Positions 24,850-33,860 of a stretch of 64,000 nt of DNA are shown piece by piece. The notes beneath the pieces are model-generated. The model was not told the origin of the DNA and did not search any database. It saw only the letters and a list, made by a program, of their open reading frames with translations. The DNA is from Salinicola socius. Lineage in GTDB: Bacteria > Pseudomonadota > Gammaproteobacteria > Pseudomonadales > Halomonadaceae. The stretch lies in contig NZ_MSDO01000003.1 in NCBI RefSeq assembly GCF_001937195.1, forward strand, positions 186,001-250,000, in the 5' to 3' direction. The stretch's first letter is position 1. Each line of letters begins with the position of its first letter. The translations under genes were made by a program, and so were the position numbers.

Positions 24850-27537
24850 ATGGCTTCACGCTGGCTGATCATTCTTTCTCTACTGCTTTCTGCCCTGTTG
24901 CTCGGCCTCGTCGGGTGGCACAGCTGGGCGTGGCAGCATGCCAACGATCAGATGCTGTCGCGACGGCTGCAGAGCATCAACCGTGTCTTCACGCCCTCGC
25001 TGGCCGAGGCGGCGCAGGACGAGGACATGGCCCGGGTGCACAAGCTGCTGTTCCGACTGACCGGCGATCCCGCCATCCTCAATGCGACACTGCGCGACGA
25101 GAGCGGCAACGTTCGAGACTTCACCGGCTCGGTCCCTCCGCCGGCGGATCTGGCGATACTGCCGACGACGCTCACGACCTGGAGTCATGATGGGATCCAG
25201 CGCTGGATACAGCCTCTGGAGCCATTCGTCAGCGTCGAATCGCCCCATCGCTACTGGCTGGACCTGAGCCTTGACCCCATGCGCGCCGCTGCCGCTCCGG
25301 AGCATCCTTTCAATCGATGGACGCCGCTGCTGGCGCTACTGCTACTGTTTCCGGCCGTACGGGTCTGGCGACGTTCACGGCAAGTGGAGAACGCGGCAAG
25401 GCGACAGGATGAATCCGGGGCCCAGGCGTTGCCTCGCCCGGCCCCTTCGACGCCAGCGCAGACGCCGAATCATCTCAACGGCGATCTGGCCTACGTCAGC
25501 CATGAGCTGCGCGCGCCGCTGTCCGGCGTACTGGGATTCTGTCGTCTGCTGGAGAACAGCCCTCTCGACGCTCGCCAGCGCGAGTGGCTTCGCCATATCC
25601 ACCTGGCCTCCAACGGGCTGCTGGATACCGTCGACCAGGTCCTGGGAGATACCCGCCGCTGTCGGGCGGACAACGTGTTCGACGTTGCCGAGGTCCTCTG
25701 GGAGGTTCTGTGTCTGCAGACGCCGCTGGCGCAATCGCGCCACATGACCTTGCTGGCCATCGTCTACGACGATGTTCCGCCCCGCCTCGTTGGCGCCGAC
25801 ATTGGCATCCGCCAGTTGCTGACCAATCTGATCAGCAATGCCATCAAGTACGGAGCCGAGGGCGATGTCGTCATTCGTGTCGTTCTCGAGAGCCGAGAAG
25901 GCAGCGCCGTTCGATTACGCCTGAGCGTCAGCGACGGCGGCGGCATCGACCCCATCCACCGTGAGCGGCTAAAGCGGGCGATAGAACGAGGACGGGACGG
26001 CGCAGTCGATGCAGAGGCTGGCGTGGGAATCGCTATCTGCCATCGCCTGGTAGCAGAGATGAATGGGTATCTGGCACTCGCGACACGCGCAGACCGATAT
26101 CTGACGGTCGTTGCCAACATTGGCCTGGAGGCGTGTGAACCTTACGTTCGCCCGGCGGAATTCGACCTGGAAGGTGCCGAGATCGAGCTTTGGCAACCCC
26201 ATGGTCGGCTCGCCCAGTTGCTGGATTACGCGCTCAAGCGATGGCAGGCCCGCCCGAAATCATTGACCGACCCCGCTTCATTGACGGCTCCGAGTGACTC
26301 GATTCAGTTATCGATCATTGGCATCGACGAGACGGCGCTCGCGCCCGAGACGCATCGCATCTGGCAACAGCGCTTCGACGCCATGACCAGGCCTTGTCTG
26401 CTGATCGCCAACATCCCGCCGACTCTCCCGCTCAGTTGGCGGCTGCCACGAGGCAGTGTCGTCCTGAGATTGCCGATATCGCGCTACAGCCTGGGGCGAA
26501 CCCTGGCCAAGATGCTTGCCGAGTGCCGTCAACATGAAGCTTCCTCTCGCTTTCGCGTGCTGGTCGTGGACGATGACCCAGTCTCTCGGCACTACCTCGA
26601 TGCGGTTCTTCCCCTGATCGGCGCGGAAGTGGTGTTAGCGGGTACCGCTGCCGAAGCCATTGCCGTCGCTTCGGAGCACGCCATCGACCTGGTGCTGATG
26701 GACCTGCATCTGCCCGACGCCAGCGGCTTCGACGCGACCCGACGCCTGCGTCGGCTGAATCGGGAATGGGCGCATAAACCCATCATTGCCATCACCGCCG
26801 AGCCGGAGGCAAACGCCAGACACCGGCTCGCCGATGGCGGTATCAACGAGATGCTGACCAAACCGCTGGACGAACAGCGACTGAGAGACGTGCTGGCGCG
26901 CTATCTGCCAGCGACGGCGCCCGAGGCCTCTGCGCTCCAATCGCCTGCCGAGCCGACACCGCCTGGCGTCGCGTCCTCCGAATCGACGGCTGTCGAGACA
27001 GCTCCGTCCGAGACGATCTCGCCCGAAAAGTCGTCCGAAACCGTGTCGTTCGAAACCGTGCCGATCGAGCGCGCAACCTTGATTTCGACACGCTCCGGCC
27101 CGGCGACCGCGGGGGGCTCATCCACGGGTCGGACGCCCTCGCCCATGAGCGCCGATCCGCGCAAGCAGCCATCGCTGCATGCCGGCGATCTGCCGGTCGT
27201 CGACAAGGCTCGGGCTGGCCGGATCAGTGGCGACCGCGACGCCCTCGCCGAGGAGATGATGGGATTGCTGATTGCTGACCTGCCACGATATCGACACGAA
27301 TTGAACATGGCGTGGCGAGACGGTGACGTCGGGCAGCTGGGGGAGATCGCGCATCAACTCGGCGGCGGCTGTCGTTACTGTGGCGCCATCCAGCTTGCGG
27401 CTGCCTGCGCAAGGATGGAGAGCCGATGTCGCCGTCACTCGCTGGACGAGTGCGGCGAAGCGTTTCATGAATTGATGGCCGCCTGCGACCGTCTCGCTAT
27501 CTGGGCCGATGACCAGACGATCACCGATACCCGCTGA
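24850..27537 (+). CDS. GacS/BarA-type tripartite hybrid sensor histidine kinase
   Basis: Inner-membrane hybrid kinase predicted to phosphorylate a GacA/UvrY-type regulator and thereby control CsrA/RsmA through small RNAs. Order in the 895-residue protein: TM1 (6-25), a periplasmic part of about 130 residues, TM2 (about 155-172), HisKA with VSHELRAPLSGVLGF (H218), HATPase (LISNAIKYG; SDGGGID; GVGIAI), a degenerate receiver-like region (about 430-560), an intact receiver (VVDDDPVSRHYL, LMDLHLPD with D618, TKPL), a long Ser/Thr/Glu/Pro-rich linker, and an Hpt domain (AHQLGGGCRYCGA, H835). No clear HAMP is visible. Position beside rlmD/relA matches barA and gacS neighbourhoods, supporting the assignment. 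I leave the symbol blank because the gacS/barA choice is conventional. Confidence 0.88.
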   Translation: MASRWLIILSLLLSALLLGLVGWHSWAWQHANDQMLSRRLQSINRVFTPSLAEAAQDEDMARVHKLLFRLTGDPAILNATLRDESGNVRDFTGSVPPPADLAILPTTLTTWSHDGIQRWIQPLEPFVSVESPHRYWLDLSLDPMRAAAAPEHPFNRWTPLLALLLLFPAVRVWRRSRQVENAARRQDESGAQALPRPAPSTPAQTPNHLNGDLAYVSHELRAPLSGVLGFCRLLENSPLDARQREWLRHIHLASNGLLDTVDQVLGDTRRCRADNVFDVAEVLWEVLCLQTPLAQSRHMTLLAIVYDDVPPRLVGADIGIRQLLTNLISNAIKYGAEGDVVIRVVLESREGSAVRLRLSVSDGGGIDPIHRERLKRAIERGRDGAVDAEAGVGIAICHRLVAEMNGYLALATRADRYLTVVANIGLEACEPYVRPAEFDLEGAEIELWQPHGRLAQLLDYALKRWQARPKSLTDPASLTAPSDSIQLSIIGIDETALAPETHRIWQQRFDAMTRPCLLIANIPPTLPLSWRLPRGSVVLRLPISRYSLGRTLAKMLAECRQHEASSRFRVLVVDDDPVSRHYLDAVLPLIGAEVVLAGTAAEAIAVASEHAIDLVLMDLHLPDASGFDATRRLRRLNREWAHKPIIAITAEPEANARHRLADGGINEMLTKPLDEQRLRDVLARYLPATAPEASALQSPAEPTPPGVASSESTAVETAPSETISPEKSSETVSFETVPIERATLISTRSGPATAGGSSTGRTPSPMSADPRKQPSLHAGDLPVVDKARAGRISGDRDALAEEMMGLLIADLPRYRHELNMAWRDGDVGQLGEIAHQLGGGCRYCGAIQLAAACARMESRCRRHSLDECGEAFHELMAACDRLAIWADDQTITDTR

Positions 27538-27542
27538 GAGAC

Positions 27543-28358
27543 TTAACCGGCGTCGCGATCATGATGATGGTCGTGCTCGTGTTCGTGCTCGTGCTCGAAG
27601 GATTCGATCTGGGCAACGAGGCCCGACTCCTGTCCGGCGACCATCAGCCGCTTCATTTCCGCCACGGCCTCCTTGAGGCCGACGAAAAGCGCCCGCGCGA
27701 TGACGGCGTGGCCAATATTGAGCTCATGGATGCCGGGAATCGCGGCAACCGCCTCGACGTTGTGATAGTTCAGGCCGTGACCCGCGTTGACCACCAGCCC
27801 CAGTTCGTCGGCAAACTCCGCCGCGGCGGCCAATCGTTCGTATTCGAGCCGCCGGCTCTCGCCCGTGGTTTCCGCGTAGGCACCGGTATGCAGTTCGACC
27901 AGCGGCGCGCCGGCTTCGAATGCCGCCTGGATCTGCGCCGGTTCGGGGTCGATGAACAGCGAAACCCGGCAACCCGCCGCCTTGAGTCGCGCACAGGCGT
28001 CAGCGATGACGTAACGGCTGGCAGTGACATCGAGCCCCCCTTCGGTGGTCAACTCCTCACGCTTTTCCGGCACCAGACAGACGTCGGCGGGCTTGAGCCG
28101 CTCGGCCAGCGCCACCATCTCCTCGGTGACCGCCATCTCCAGATTCATGCGCGTGTTGAGCACGGCGGCGATCAGTTCGACGTCGCGCTCCTGGATATGG
28201 CGCCGGTCTTCGCGCAGATGCAGCGTGATGCCATCGGCGCCGGCTTCCTCCGCCAGCAGGGCTGCCTGGACGGGGTCCGGGTAACGCGTGCCGCGCGCCT
28301 GCCGCAGGGTCGCGACATGGTCGATATTGACCCCCAACTGAATGCGGGTAGCGATCAT
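27543..28358 (-). CDS. pdxJ: Pyridoxine 5'-phosphate synthase with histidine-rich tail
   Basis: TIM-barrel enzyme condensing 1-deoxyxylulose 5-phosphate with 3-amino-1-hydroxyacetone phosphate to pyridoxine 5'-phosphate, the last ring-forming step of DXP-dependent vitamin B6 synthesis. Conserved blocks: [94 protein letters not shown]. The core ends near residue 250. A tail of alternating Glu/His then three consecutive His (seven His in all) is appended, which is not usual for PdxJ. AAGGAG precedes ATG 28358. It is downstream of recO, as in many gammaproteobacteria, and converges with the sensor kinase, 5 nt apart. Confidence 0.96.
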   Translation of the reverse strand: MIATRIQLGVNIDHVATLRQARGTRYPDPVQAALLAEEAGADGITLHLREDRRHIQERDVELIAAVLNTRMNLEMAVTEEMVALAERLKPADVCLVPEKREELTTEGGLDVTASRYVIADACARLKAAGCRVSLFIDPEPAQIQAAFEAGAPLVELHTGAYAETTGESRRLEYERLAAAAEFADELGLVVNAGHGLNYHNVEAVAAIPGIHELNIGHAVIARALFVGLKEAVAEMKRLMVAGQESGLVAQIESFEHEHEHEHDHHHDRDAG

Positions 28359-28427
28359 CGGTTCGATCTCCTTGATGTAGTGAGCTTGACGAAGAATCTG
28401 CGATAACGGGAGCGCGACTCCGGCGTC

Positions 28428-29138
28428 TCAGGCATTGCCCTGACGGCGGCGCTGCCCGAGCCGTTGCATCAACTCTCGAGAACGCAACGGCTGATGACCG
28501 ATCAGTGGTGCCAGGGCGGCCCGCGTCAATGCCTTGCTCAGGCCGGCGAGACCAGGCGCTTCCCAGTCGCCCCGCGCCAGCAGCTTGAGGCTGCGGCCAT
28601 CCCAGCCTGGCTGCTGTGCAGCAATAGGCATGAATCTGCGACTGCCCGCAAGATAGGTGTAACGGGTGGCGGGGTCGAGCGGACTATCGTTGATGTCGAG
28701 AAACACCGGATCGGCATCCAGCGTCTCCAACAGCGTGATCTCGAGGCGTCTCAGGCTGATCGCGCGCTCGGCGGGCCGGGTCAACCGCTCGATCGCCCAG
28801 GCGTAGATGGCGAACACGTCAGCTGCCGGCAGCCCCACCGGCAGCGTGCGCGTCAACAGCTCGTTGGCGTAGAGACCGCAGAGCAGGCCCTCGCCGGCCA
28901 GCAGTACTGCACTCTGCGTCGTTTCCATCATGCGCAGGCGCTTGAGATCGCCATCTCCGATCCAGGTCAGGTGCAGGGGCGCGAAAGGCTGCAGCTTGGC
29001 GCGGGACTTGCTTCCCGCTCGCTGCACACCCTGGGCCACCGCGCGCACGTGGCCGTGCTCCAGCGTGATGACATCGACCAGCGCGCTGGTTTCCCGGTAG
29101 GGTCGCTTGTGCAGGAGGTAGGCCGGCTGGGGCGTCAT
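28428..29138 (-). CDS. recO: DNA repair protein RecO
   Basis: Recombination mediator that works with RecF and RecR to load RecA on SSB-coated single-stranded DNA. The 236-residue product has the N-terminal OB fold (PAYLLHKRPYRETSALVDVITLEHGHVRAVAQGVQ) and a helical C-terminal domain (GLYANELLTRTLPVGLPAADVF). The zinc Cys residues of Gram-positive RecO are absent, as in E. coli. TTG 29144 is in frame, but ATG 29138 (MTPQPAYL) is the better start. It lies between era and pdxJ in the usual rnc-era-recO-pdxJ order. Confidence 0.94.
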   Translation of the reverse strand: MTPQPAYLLHKRPYRETSALVDVITLEHGHVRAVAQGVQRAGSKSRAKLQPFAPLHLTWIGDGDLKRLRMMETTQSAVLLAGEGLLCGLYANELLTRTLPVGLPAADVFAIYAWAIERLTRPAERAISLRRLEITLLETLDADPVFLDINDSPLDPATRYTYLAGSRRFMPIAAQQPGWDGRSLKLLARGDWEAPGLAGLSKALTRAALAPLIGHQPLRSRELMQRLGQRRRQGNA

Positions 29139-29251
29139 TGCCAAATCTCATCCGTCAGGAAAGCGCAGGCGGTTCCAGCGCGAAGCCGATCGTCAGGCCG
29201 GGCTCGGTCCGGAGCCAGCCAAGGTTCGGCCTGATCCAGATCCAGGTCTTT

Positions 29252-30151
29252 CTAGTCCAGGTTATAGCCGAGACTCTTGAGCGCACGGTCGTCGTCCGAC
29301 CAGCCGCGCTTGACCTTGACCCACAGGTTGAGCATGACCTTGGCATCGAACGCCCGCTCCATCTCCTGCCGGGCCTCGATGCCGATCTTCTTGATCCGTT
29401 CGCCCTTGTCGCCGATCAGAATTTTCTTCTGTCCATGGCGCTCGACCAGCATCAGCGCGCTGATATGAATGACCTTGCCTTCATCGCGGAACTCCTCGAT
29501 CTCGACGGTCATCTGATAGGGAAGTTCGTCGCCCAATTGGCGCATGACTTTCTCGCGCACCAGCTCGGCCGCCAGAAAGCGTTGACTCTTGTTGGTGATC
29601 TGATCATCGGGGAAGTAGTGCACGCCCTCGGGCAACCGCTTGGCGACTTCGCCTTCCAGCTCCGGCACGTTGATTCCGTCCTTGGCCGAGAGCGGGAGAA
29701 TCGCGGCAAAGTCACGTCTCGCGGAGAGCGATTCGAGCCACGGCAGCAGCGTGGTCTTGTCCTCTAGCCAGTCGACCTTGTTGACCGCCAGAATCACCGG
29801 CGCTTCGACATGAGTGAGCTTGTCGAGTACGACCTGATCCTCGTCGGTCCAGCGTGTGCGATCGACCATGAATACCACGCAGTCGACATCGCGCAGCGCC
29901 TGCGAGGCGGCCTGATTCATGAATCGGTTGATCGCCTTGTTGCGATCGCGGGTCTGCAGATGAATACCGGGCGTATCGACGTAGATGAACTGCGCCTCAC
30001 CCACCGTCTTGATACCCATCACCTGATGACGGGTCGTCTGCGGACGCCGCGAGGTGATGGAGATCTTCTGTCCCAGGATACGGTTCATCAACGTCGATTT
30101 ACCCACGTTGGGACGCCCGACGATAGCGACGAAACCACAGCTCTGTGTCAT
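29252..30151 (-). CDS. era: GTPase Era
   Basis: Essential membrane-associated GTPase that binds the 3' end of 16S rRNA during 30S assembly. The 299-residue protein has G1 GRPNVGKST (12-20), G2 in the [10 protein letters not shown] loop, G3 DTPGIH, G4 NKVD, G5 SAKDG, and a C-terminal KH domain ([20 protein letters not shown]). The start ATG 30151 overlaps the rnc stop by four bases (ATGA), so translation is coupled to RNase III as in other proteobacteria. A longer in-frame reading upstream lies inside rnc and is discarded. Confidence 0.97.
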   Translation of the reverse strand: MTQSCGFVAIVGRPNVGKSTLMNRILGQKISITSRRPQTTRHQVMGIKTVGEAQFIYVDTPGIHLQTRDRNKAINRFMNQAASQALRDVDCVVFMVDRTRWTDEDQVVLDKLTHVEAPVILAVNKVDWLEDKTTLLPWLESLSARRDFAAILPLSAKDGINVPELEGEVAKRLPEGVHYFPDDQITNKSQRFLAAELVREKVMRQLGDELPYQMTVEIEEFRDEGKVIHISALMLVERHGQKKILIGDKGERIKKIGIEARQEMERAFDAKVMLNLWVKVKRGWSDDDRALKSLGYNLD

Positions 30152-30843
30152 TGGCGCTTGCCCTTCGAGGGTTCGAGTTGAGTCAACGCAAGCTCCGCGG
30201 CCTGCTGTTCGGCGATTCGACGGCTGGCGCCCTCGCCCAGCGTCGGCGACTCGCCGAGCATCGAAACGTGACACTCGACGCTGAAGGTCTGGGCATGAGC
30301 CTCGCCTTCCACCGAGATCACTTCATAACGCGGCAGTGCCTGCTGACGCGACTGCAGGAATTCCTGCAGCCGCGTCTTGGGGTCCTTCTGGGTGTTGTGC
30401 AGATCGATCGCTTCCAGACGCGTTCCGAACCAGGCCAGCACGCGACTGCGTGCCACGTCCATGCCGGCGTCGAGATAGATCGCGCCGATTACCCCTTCGA
30501 GCGCGTCGGCGAGAATCGAGTCGCGTCGATGGCCGCCGCTTTTCATCTCGCCGGACCCCAGCCGCAGGCACTCGCCCAGATCGAATTCACGCGCCACCAC
30601 GGCCAGCGTCTGCCCCTTGACCAGGCCGGCCCGCAAACGGGACAGCTGCCCTTCCCGCGCGGCCGGAAAGCGCTTGAACAGCGCCTCGCCGATCACGAAA
30701 TTGACGATCGAATCGCCCAGAAACTCGAGCCGTTCGTTATTGGCGCCGCCGACACTGCGGTGCGTCAGCGCCAGTTCCAGCAGCGCCGGGTCACGAAAGT
30801 CGTGGCCAATACGGCGGCTGAAGCCTTGCAGAGGATCACTCAC
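30148..30843 (-). CDS. rnc: Ribonuclease III
   Basis: Double-strand-specific endoribonuclease that processes rRNA precursors and many mRNAs. The 231-residue protein has the RNase III signature [22 protein letters not shown] with its catalytic acidic residues, the second metal site ([16 protein letters not shown]), and a C-terminal double-stranded RNA-binding domain ([20 protein letters not shown]). The start is GTG 30843 (GTGAGTGATCCT); no in-frame ATG fits, and GGGA lies about 6 nt upstream. It is separated from lepB by 201 bp containing a terminator, so it may have its own promoter. Confidence 0.96.
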   Translation of the reverse strand: MSDPLQGFSRRIGHDFRDPALLELALTHRSVGGANNERLEFLGDSIVNFVIGEALFKRFPAAREGQLSRLRAGLVKGQTLAVVAREFDLGECLRLGSGEMKSGGHRRDSILADALEGVIGAIYLDAGMDVARSRVLAWFGTRLEAIDLHNTQKDPKTRLQEFLQSRQQALPRYEVISVEGEAHAQTFSVECHVSMLGESPTLGEGASRRIAEQQAAELALTQLEPSKGKRQ

Positions 30844-30912
30844 GTCATTCCCATTAAGTCGTTATCTTTGAAACGAGATCATCATGAAGCAAAGATTGGT
30901 CGTCTTCGAAGC

Positions 30913-30940
30913 AAAACGGGCGCGGGATAGCCCGTCGCCC
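30913..30940 (-). terminator. Rho-independent terminator after lepA-lepB
   Basis: On the minus strand, GGGCGACGGG-CTAT-CCCGCGCCC forms a 9-bp stem with one bulged A, followed by GTTTTGC. It lies about 105 nt past the lepB stop and 70 nt before the rnc start, so it could separate the lepAB and rnc-era-recO-pdxJ transcripts. A weaker 6-bp hairpin (AACCGG/CCGGTT, 31018-31035) sits just after lepB. Confidence 0.6.
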
Positions 30941-31044
30941 ACTGTGCGAGTTGCGTGTCCAACCGCCTTTCCGCGAACTGGCCGACACGGCCCGAAAGGC
31001 GCGTTCGGCGGCAGACCAACCGGGATTCTCCGGTTATATGAGAA

Positions 31045-31833
31045 TCAGTTTATCTGGCGTACCGTGCTGAAGCTAGGTAAACCGCCATCCCAATGCATCC
31101 ATACCGCGAACGCCTTGCCGACGATGTTCTTTTCGGGTACGAAGCCCCAGTAGCGGCTATCGTTGGAGTGGTCGCGGTTGTCACCCATCATGAAATACTC
31201 ATGATCGGGGACGACGATTTCCCGCATCTGCGGCCCGGGACTCTGAGGATTGTTGAAGATGCTGTGATCGACGTCGCCCAGATGTTCCTGGAACAGCTCT
31301 TCGCCCGGGGCTTCCGCCGGATCGGGATCGATCATCGATTTGGATACCGGCTCGCCGTTGACGTAGAGCTGCTTGTTTTGGTAGCGAATGCGATCGCCCG
31401 GCAGACCGATGACGCGCTTGATGAAATTGACCGATGGATCCTGCGGGAATCGGAAGACCATGACGTCACCCCGTTCGGGCTCGCCAATATCCGCAATCTC
31501 GGTATTGATGACCGGTAGCCGCAGCCCGTAACTGAACTTGTTGACCAGGATGAAATCGCCGATCTCGAGCGTCGGTCGCATCGAGCCGGAAGGAATCTGG
31601 AACGGCTCGATAACGAAACTGCGCAGAATCAGCACGATCAGCAGCACGGGGAAAAAGGAGCGAGCATAGTCGACCGGCCAGGGATCCTTGTGGACCGTCG
31701 ACGTTTCACTCCCTTGCGTCTCGGCAGCGGCCTGCTGGCGTTGGCGACGCGAGCGGCGCCAGAACAGGCTATCCAGCAACCAGACCACGCCCGTGATGGC
31801 GACAGCCAACACCAGTAACAACGAAAAATCCAT
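31045..31833 (-). CDS. lepB: Signal peptidase I
   Basis: Inner-membrane serine protease that removes signal peptides of Sec and Tat substrates. The 262-residue protein from ATG 31833 has TM1 (4-21), a cytoplasmic basic stretch, TM2 (about 60-77), the catalytic serine in IPSGSMRPTLEIGD (S84) and the catalytic lysine in NFIKRVIGLPGD (K139). Box E GDNRDHSNDSRYWGFVP is also present. The spacing and residues match E. coli LepB. An upstream in-frame extension overlaps lepA and is discarded. lepA ends 11 nt upstream, so the two form an operon. Confidence 0.96.
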   Translation of the reverse strand: MDFSLLLVLAVAITGVVWLLDSLFWRRSRRQRQQAAAETQGSETSTVHKDPWPVDYARSFFPVLLIVLILRSFVIEPFQIPSGSMRPTLEIGDFILVNKFSYGLRLPVINTEIADIGEPERGDVMVFRFPQDPSVNFIKRVIGLPGDRIRYQNKQLYVNGEPVSKSMIDPDPAEAPGEELFQEHLGDVDHSIFNNPQSPGPQMREIVVPDHEYFMMGDNRDHSNDSRYWGFVPEKNIVGKAFAVWMHWDGGLPSFSTVRQIN

Positions 31834-31844
31834 GCGGTGTTTTC

Positions 31845-33662
31845 CTACTCGTTCATTTTGAGAACGGCAAGGAACGCATCCTGGGGTATTTCGACACGAC
31901 CCACCTGCTTCATGCGTTTCTTGCCGGCTTTCTGCTTCTCCAGCAATTTCTTCTTGCGCGAGGTGTCGCCGCCGTAGCATTTGGCCGTCACGTTCTTGCG
32001 CAACGCCTTGACCGTTGACCTTGCCACCACATGGCCGCCGATCGTGGCCTGAACCGCCACATCGAACATCTGACGCGGGATCAGCTCTTTCATCTTGTCG
32101 ACCAGAATTCGACCGCGGGAATGTGCGTGATCCCGGTGAATGATCAACGCCAGCGCATCGACGCGTTCACCGTTGATCAGAATATCCAGGCGCACCAGCT
32201 TGGCCGCCTCGAATCGCTCGAAGCTGTAGTCGAGCGATGCATACCCCTTGGAGATCGACTTGAGCCGGTCGAAGAAGTCCATGACGACTTCGGCCATCGG
32301 CAGTTCGTAGACGAGCTGCATCTGGCTACCCAGCACCTGCATGTCGAGCTGGACACCGCGACGGTTGACGCACTCGGAGATGACGTTACCCACATATTCC
32401 TGCGGCACCAGAATACTGGCACGCACGATCGGTTCGCGCATCTCCGACACGTTGGCCATGTCGGGCAGCTTCGACGGGTTGGAGATGGTGACCAGCTCGC
32501 CGTTGTCCATCAACAGCTCATAGTTGACCGTGGGCGCCGTGGTCAGCATGTCGATGTCGTATTCGCGTTCCAGCCGCTCCTGGACGATCTCCATGTGCAG
32601 CGTGCCGAGGAAGCCGACCCGGAAGCCGAACCCGAGCGCATCGGAGTTCTCCGGCACATAGTCCAGCGAGGCATCGTTGAGCGCCAGCTTCTCGAGCGCG
32701 TCACGGAAGTCTTCGTAATCGTCGGAGCTGACCGGGAACATGCCGGCATAGACCTGCGGCTTCACCTTCTTGAAACCGGGCAGGCGCGCTACGTCCTTGG
32801 TCTTGGTGTGGGTAATGGTGTCGCCCACCGGCGCGCCCTGGATGTCCTTGATCCCGGCGATGACGAAGCCCACTTCGCCGGCCCGCAGAATGCCCGTGGA
32901 ATTCTGCTTGGGCGTGAAGTAGCCGATATCGGTCACATCCCAATCGCGACCGGTGGACTTCATCCGGATCTTGTCACCTTTCTTCAGCGTGCCGTCGAAC
33001 AGCCGCACCAGCGAAACCACACCCTGATAGTTGTCGAACCAGGAATCGATGATCAACGCCTGAAGATTGCCTTCGCGGTCGCCTTGCGGGGGCGGGATGT
33101 CACGCACCAGGCGCTCGAGCAGAAGATCGATGTTGAGACCGCTCTTGGCCGATACGCGTATTGCATCGTGCGCGTCGAGGCCAATGATCTCCTCGATCTC
33201 GTGCGCCACCTTATCGGGGTCGGCCTGGGGCAGATCCATCTTGTTGAGAACCGGCAGGACCTCGAGGTTCTGTTCGATGGCGGTGTAGCAGTTGGCAACC
33301 GACTGCGCTTCGACGCCCTGAGCGGCATCTACTACCAGCAGTGCGCCCTCGCAGGCGTATAGCGAGCGCGAGACCTCGTAAGAGAAGTCGACGTGTCCCG
33401 GCGTATCGATGAAGTTGAGCTGGTAGGTGTGACCATCCTGAGCTTGGTAGTCGAGCGTCACCGACTGCGCCTTGATGGTAATGCCACGCTCGCGCTCGAG
33501 ATCCATGGAGTCGAGCACCTGCTCCTTGAGCTCGCGTTCGGTCAAGCCGCCACAGAACTGGATGATGCGGTCGGCGAGGGTCGACTTGCCATGATCGATG
33601 TGGGCGATGATCGAGAAGTTACGGATGAACTTCAGTTGCTCGTTACTTGCAGCGTCTGCCAT
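31845..33662 (-). CDS. lepA: Elongation factor 4 (LepA GTPase)
   Basis: Ribosome-dependent GTPase that affects translation initiation and back-translocation. The 605-residue protein (E. coli 599) has G1 [13 protein letters not shown], switch I REREL/ERGITIK, G3 DTPGHVDF, G4 NKMDLP, EF-G-like domains II, III and V, and the LepA-specific C-terminal domain with [30 protein letters not shown] 33662 has a TAAGG box upstream; the 13-codon in-frame extension is not needed. It is transcribed with lepB and lies downstream of the envelope-stress operon. Confidence 0.97.
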   Translation of the reverse strand: MADAASNEQLKFIRNFSIIAHIDHGKSTLADRIIQFCGGLTERELKEQVLDSMDLERERGITIKAQSVTLDYQAQDGHTYQLNFIDTPGHVDFSYEVSRSLYACEGALLVVDAAQGVEAQSVANCYTAIEQNLEVLPVLNKMDLPQADPDKVAHEIEEIIGLDAHDAIRVSAKSGLNIDLLLERLVRDIPPPQGDREGNLQALIIDSWFDNYQGVVSLVRLFDGTLKKGDKIRMKSTGRDWDVTDIGYFTPKQNSTGILRAGEVGFVIAGIKDIQGAPVGDTITHTKTKDVARLPGFKKVKPQVYAGMFPVSSDDYEDFRDALEKLALNDASLDYVPENSDALGFGFRVGFLGTLHMEIVQERLEREYDIDMLTTAPTVNYELLMDNGELVTISNPSKLPDMANVSEMREPIVRASILVPQEYVGNVISECVNRRGVQLDMQVLGSQMQLVYELPMAEVVMDFFDRLKSISKGYASLDYSFERFEAAKLVRLDILINGERVDALALIIHRDHAHSRGRILVDKMKELIPRQMFDVAVQATIGGHVVARSTVKALRKNVTAKCYGGDTSRKKKLLEKQKAGKKRMKQVGRVEIPQDAFLAVLKMNE

Positions 33663-33791
33663 TGAAACCTTACCGGTAATTTGTACGCGCGCGGTCCGCA
33701 CGAAGTGGTGTGGTCAAGTCGCGCGGTTGATTACGAATTTGGCGCATTGTACCGACATGGCCGAGGCAAGGACAGCAACAACCGGAACGCC

Positions 33792-33817
33792 CGCAGCCCC
33801 GCTTTTGCGGGGCTGCG
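33792..33817. terminator. GC-rich hairpin after mucD
   Basis: CGCAGCCCCGC-TTTT-GCGGGGCTGCG, a perfect 11-bp stem with a TTTT loop, 44 nt past the mucD stop and 130 nt before the lepA start. No T-run follows on the minus strand, so it is a weak intrinsic terminator or a transcript-stabilising hairpin. Confidence 0.5.
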
Positions 33818-33860
33818 TGACGAGCCTGGACTTACGCTATCCGTATCCGTCCGACGCGAC

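Noticed and set aside
32031-33362. 443-codon plus-strand frame opposite lepA
   Set aside because: Shadow of a highly conserved GTPase gene.
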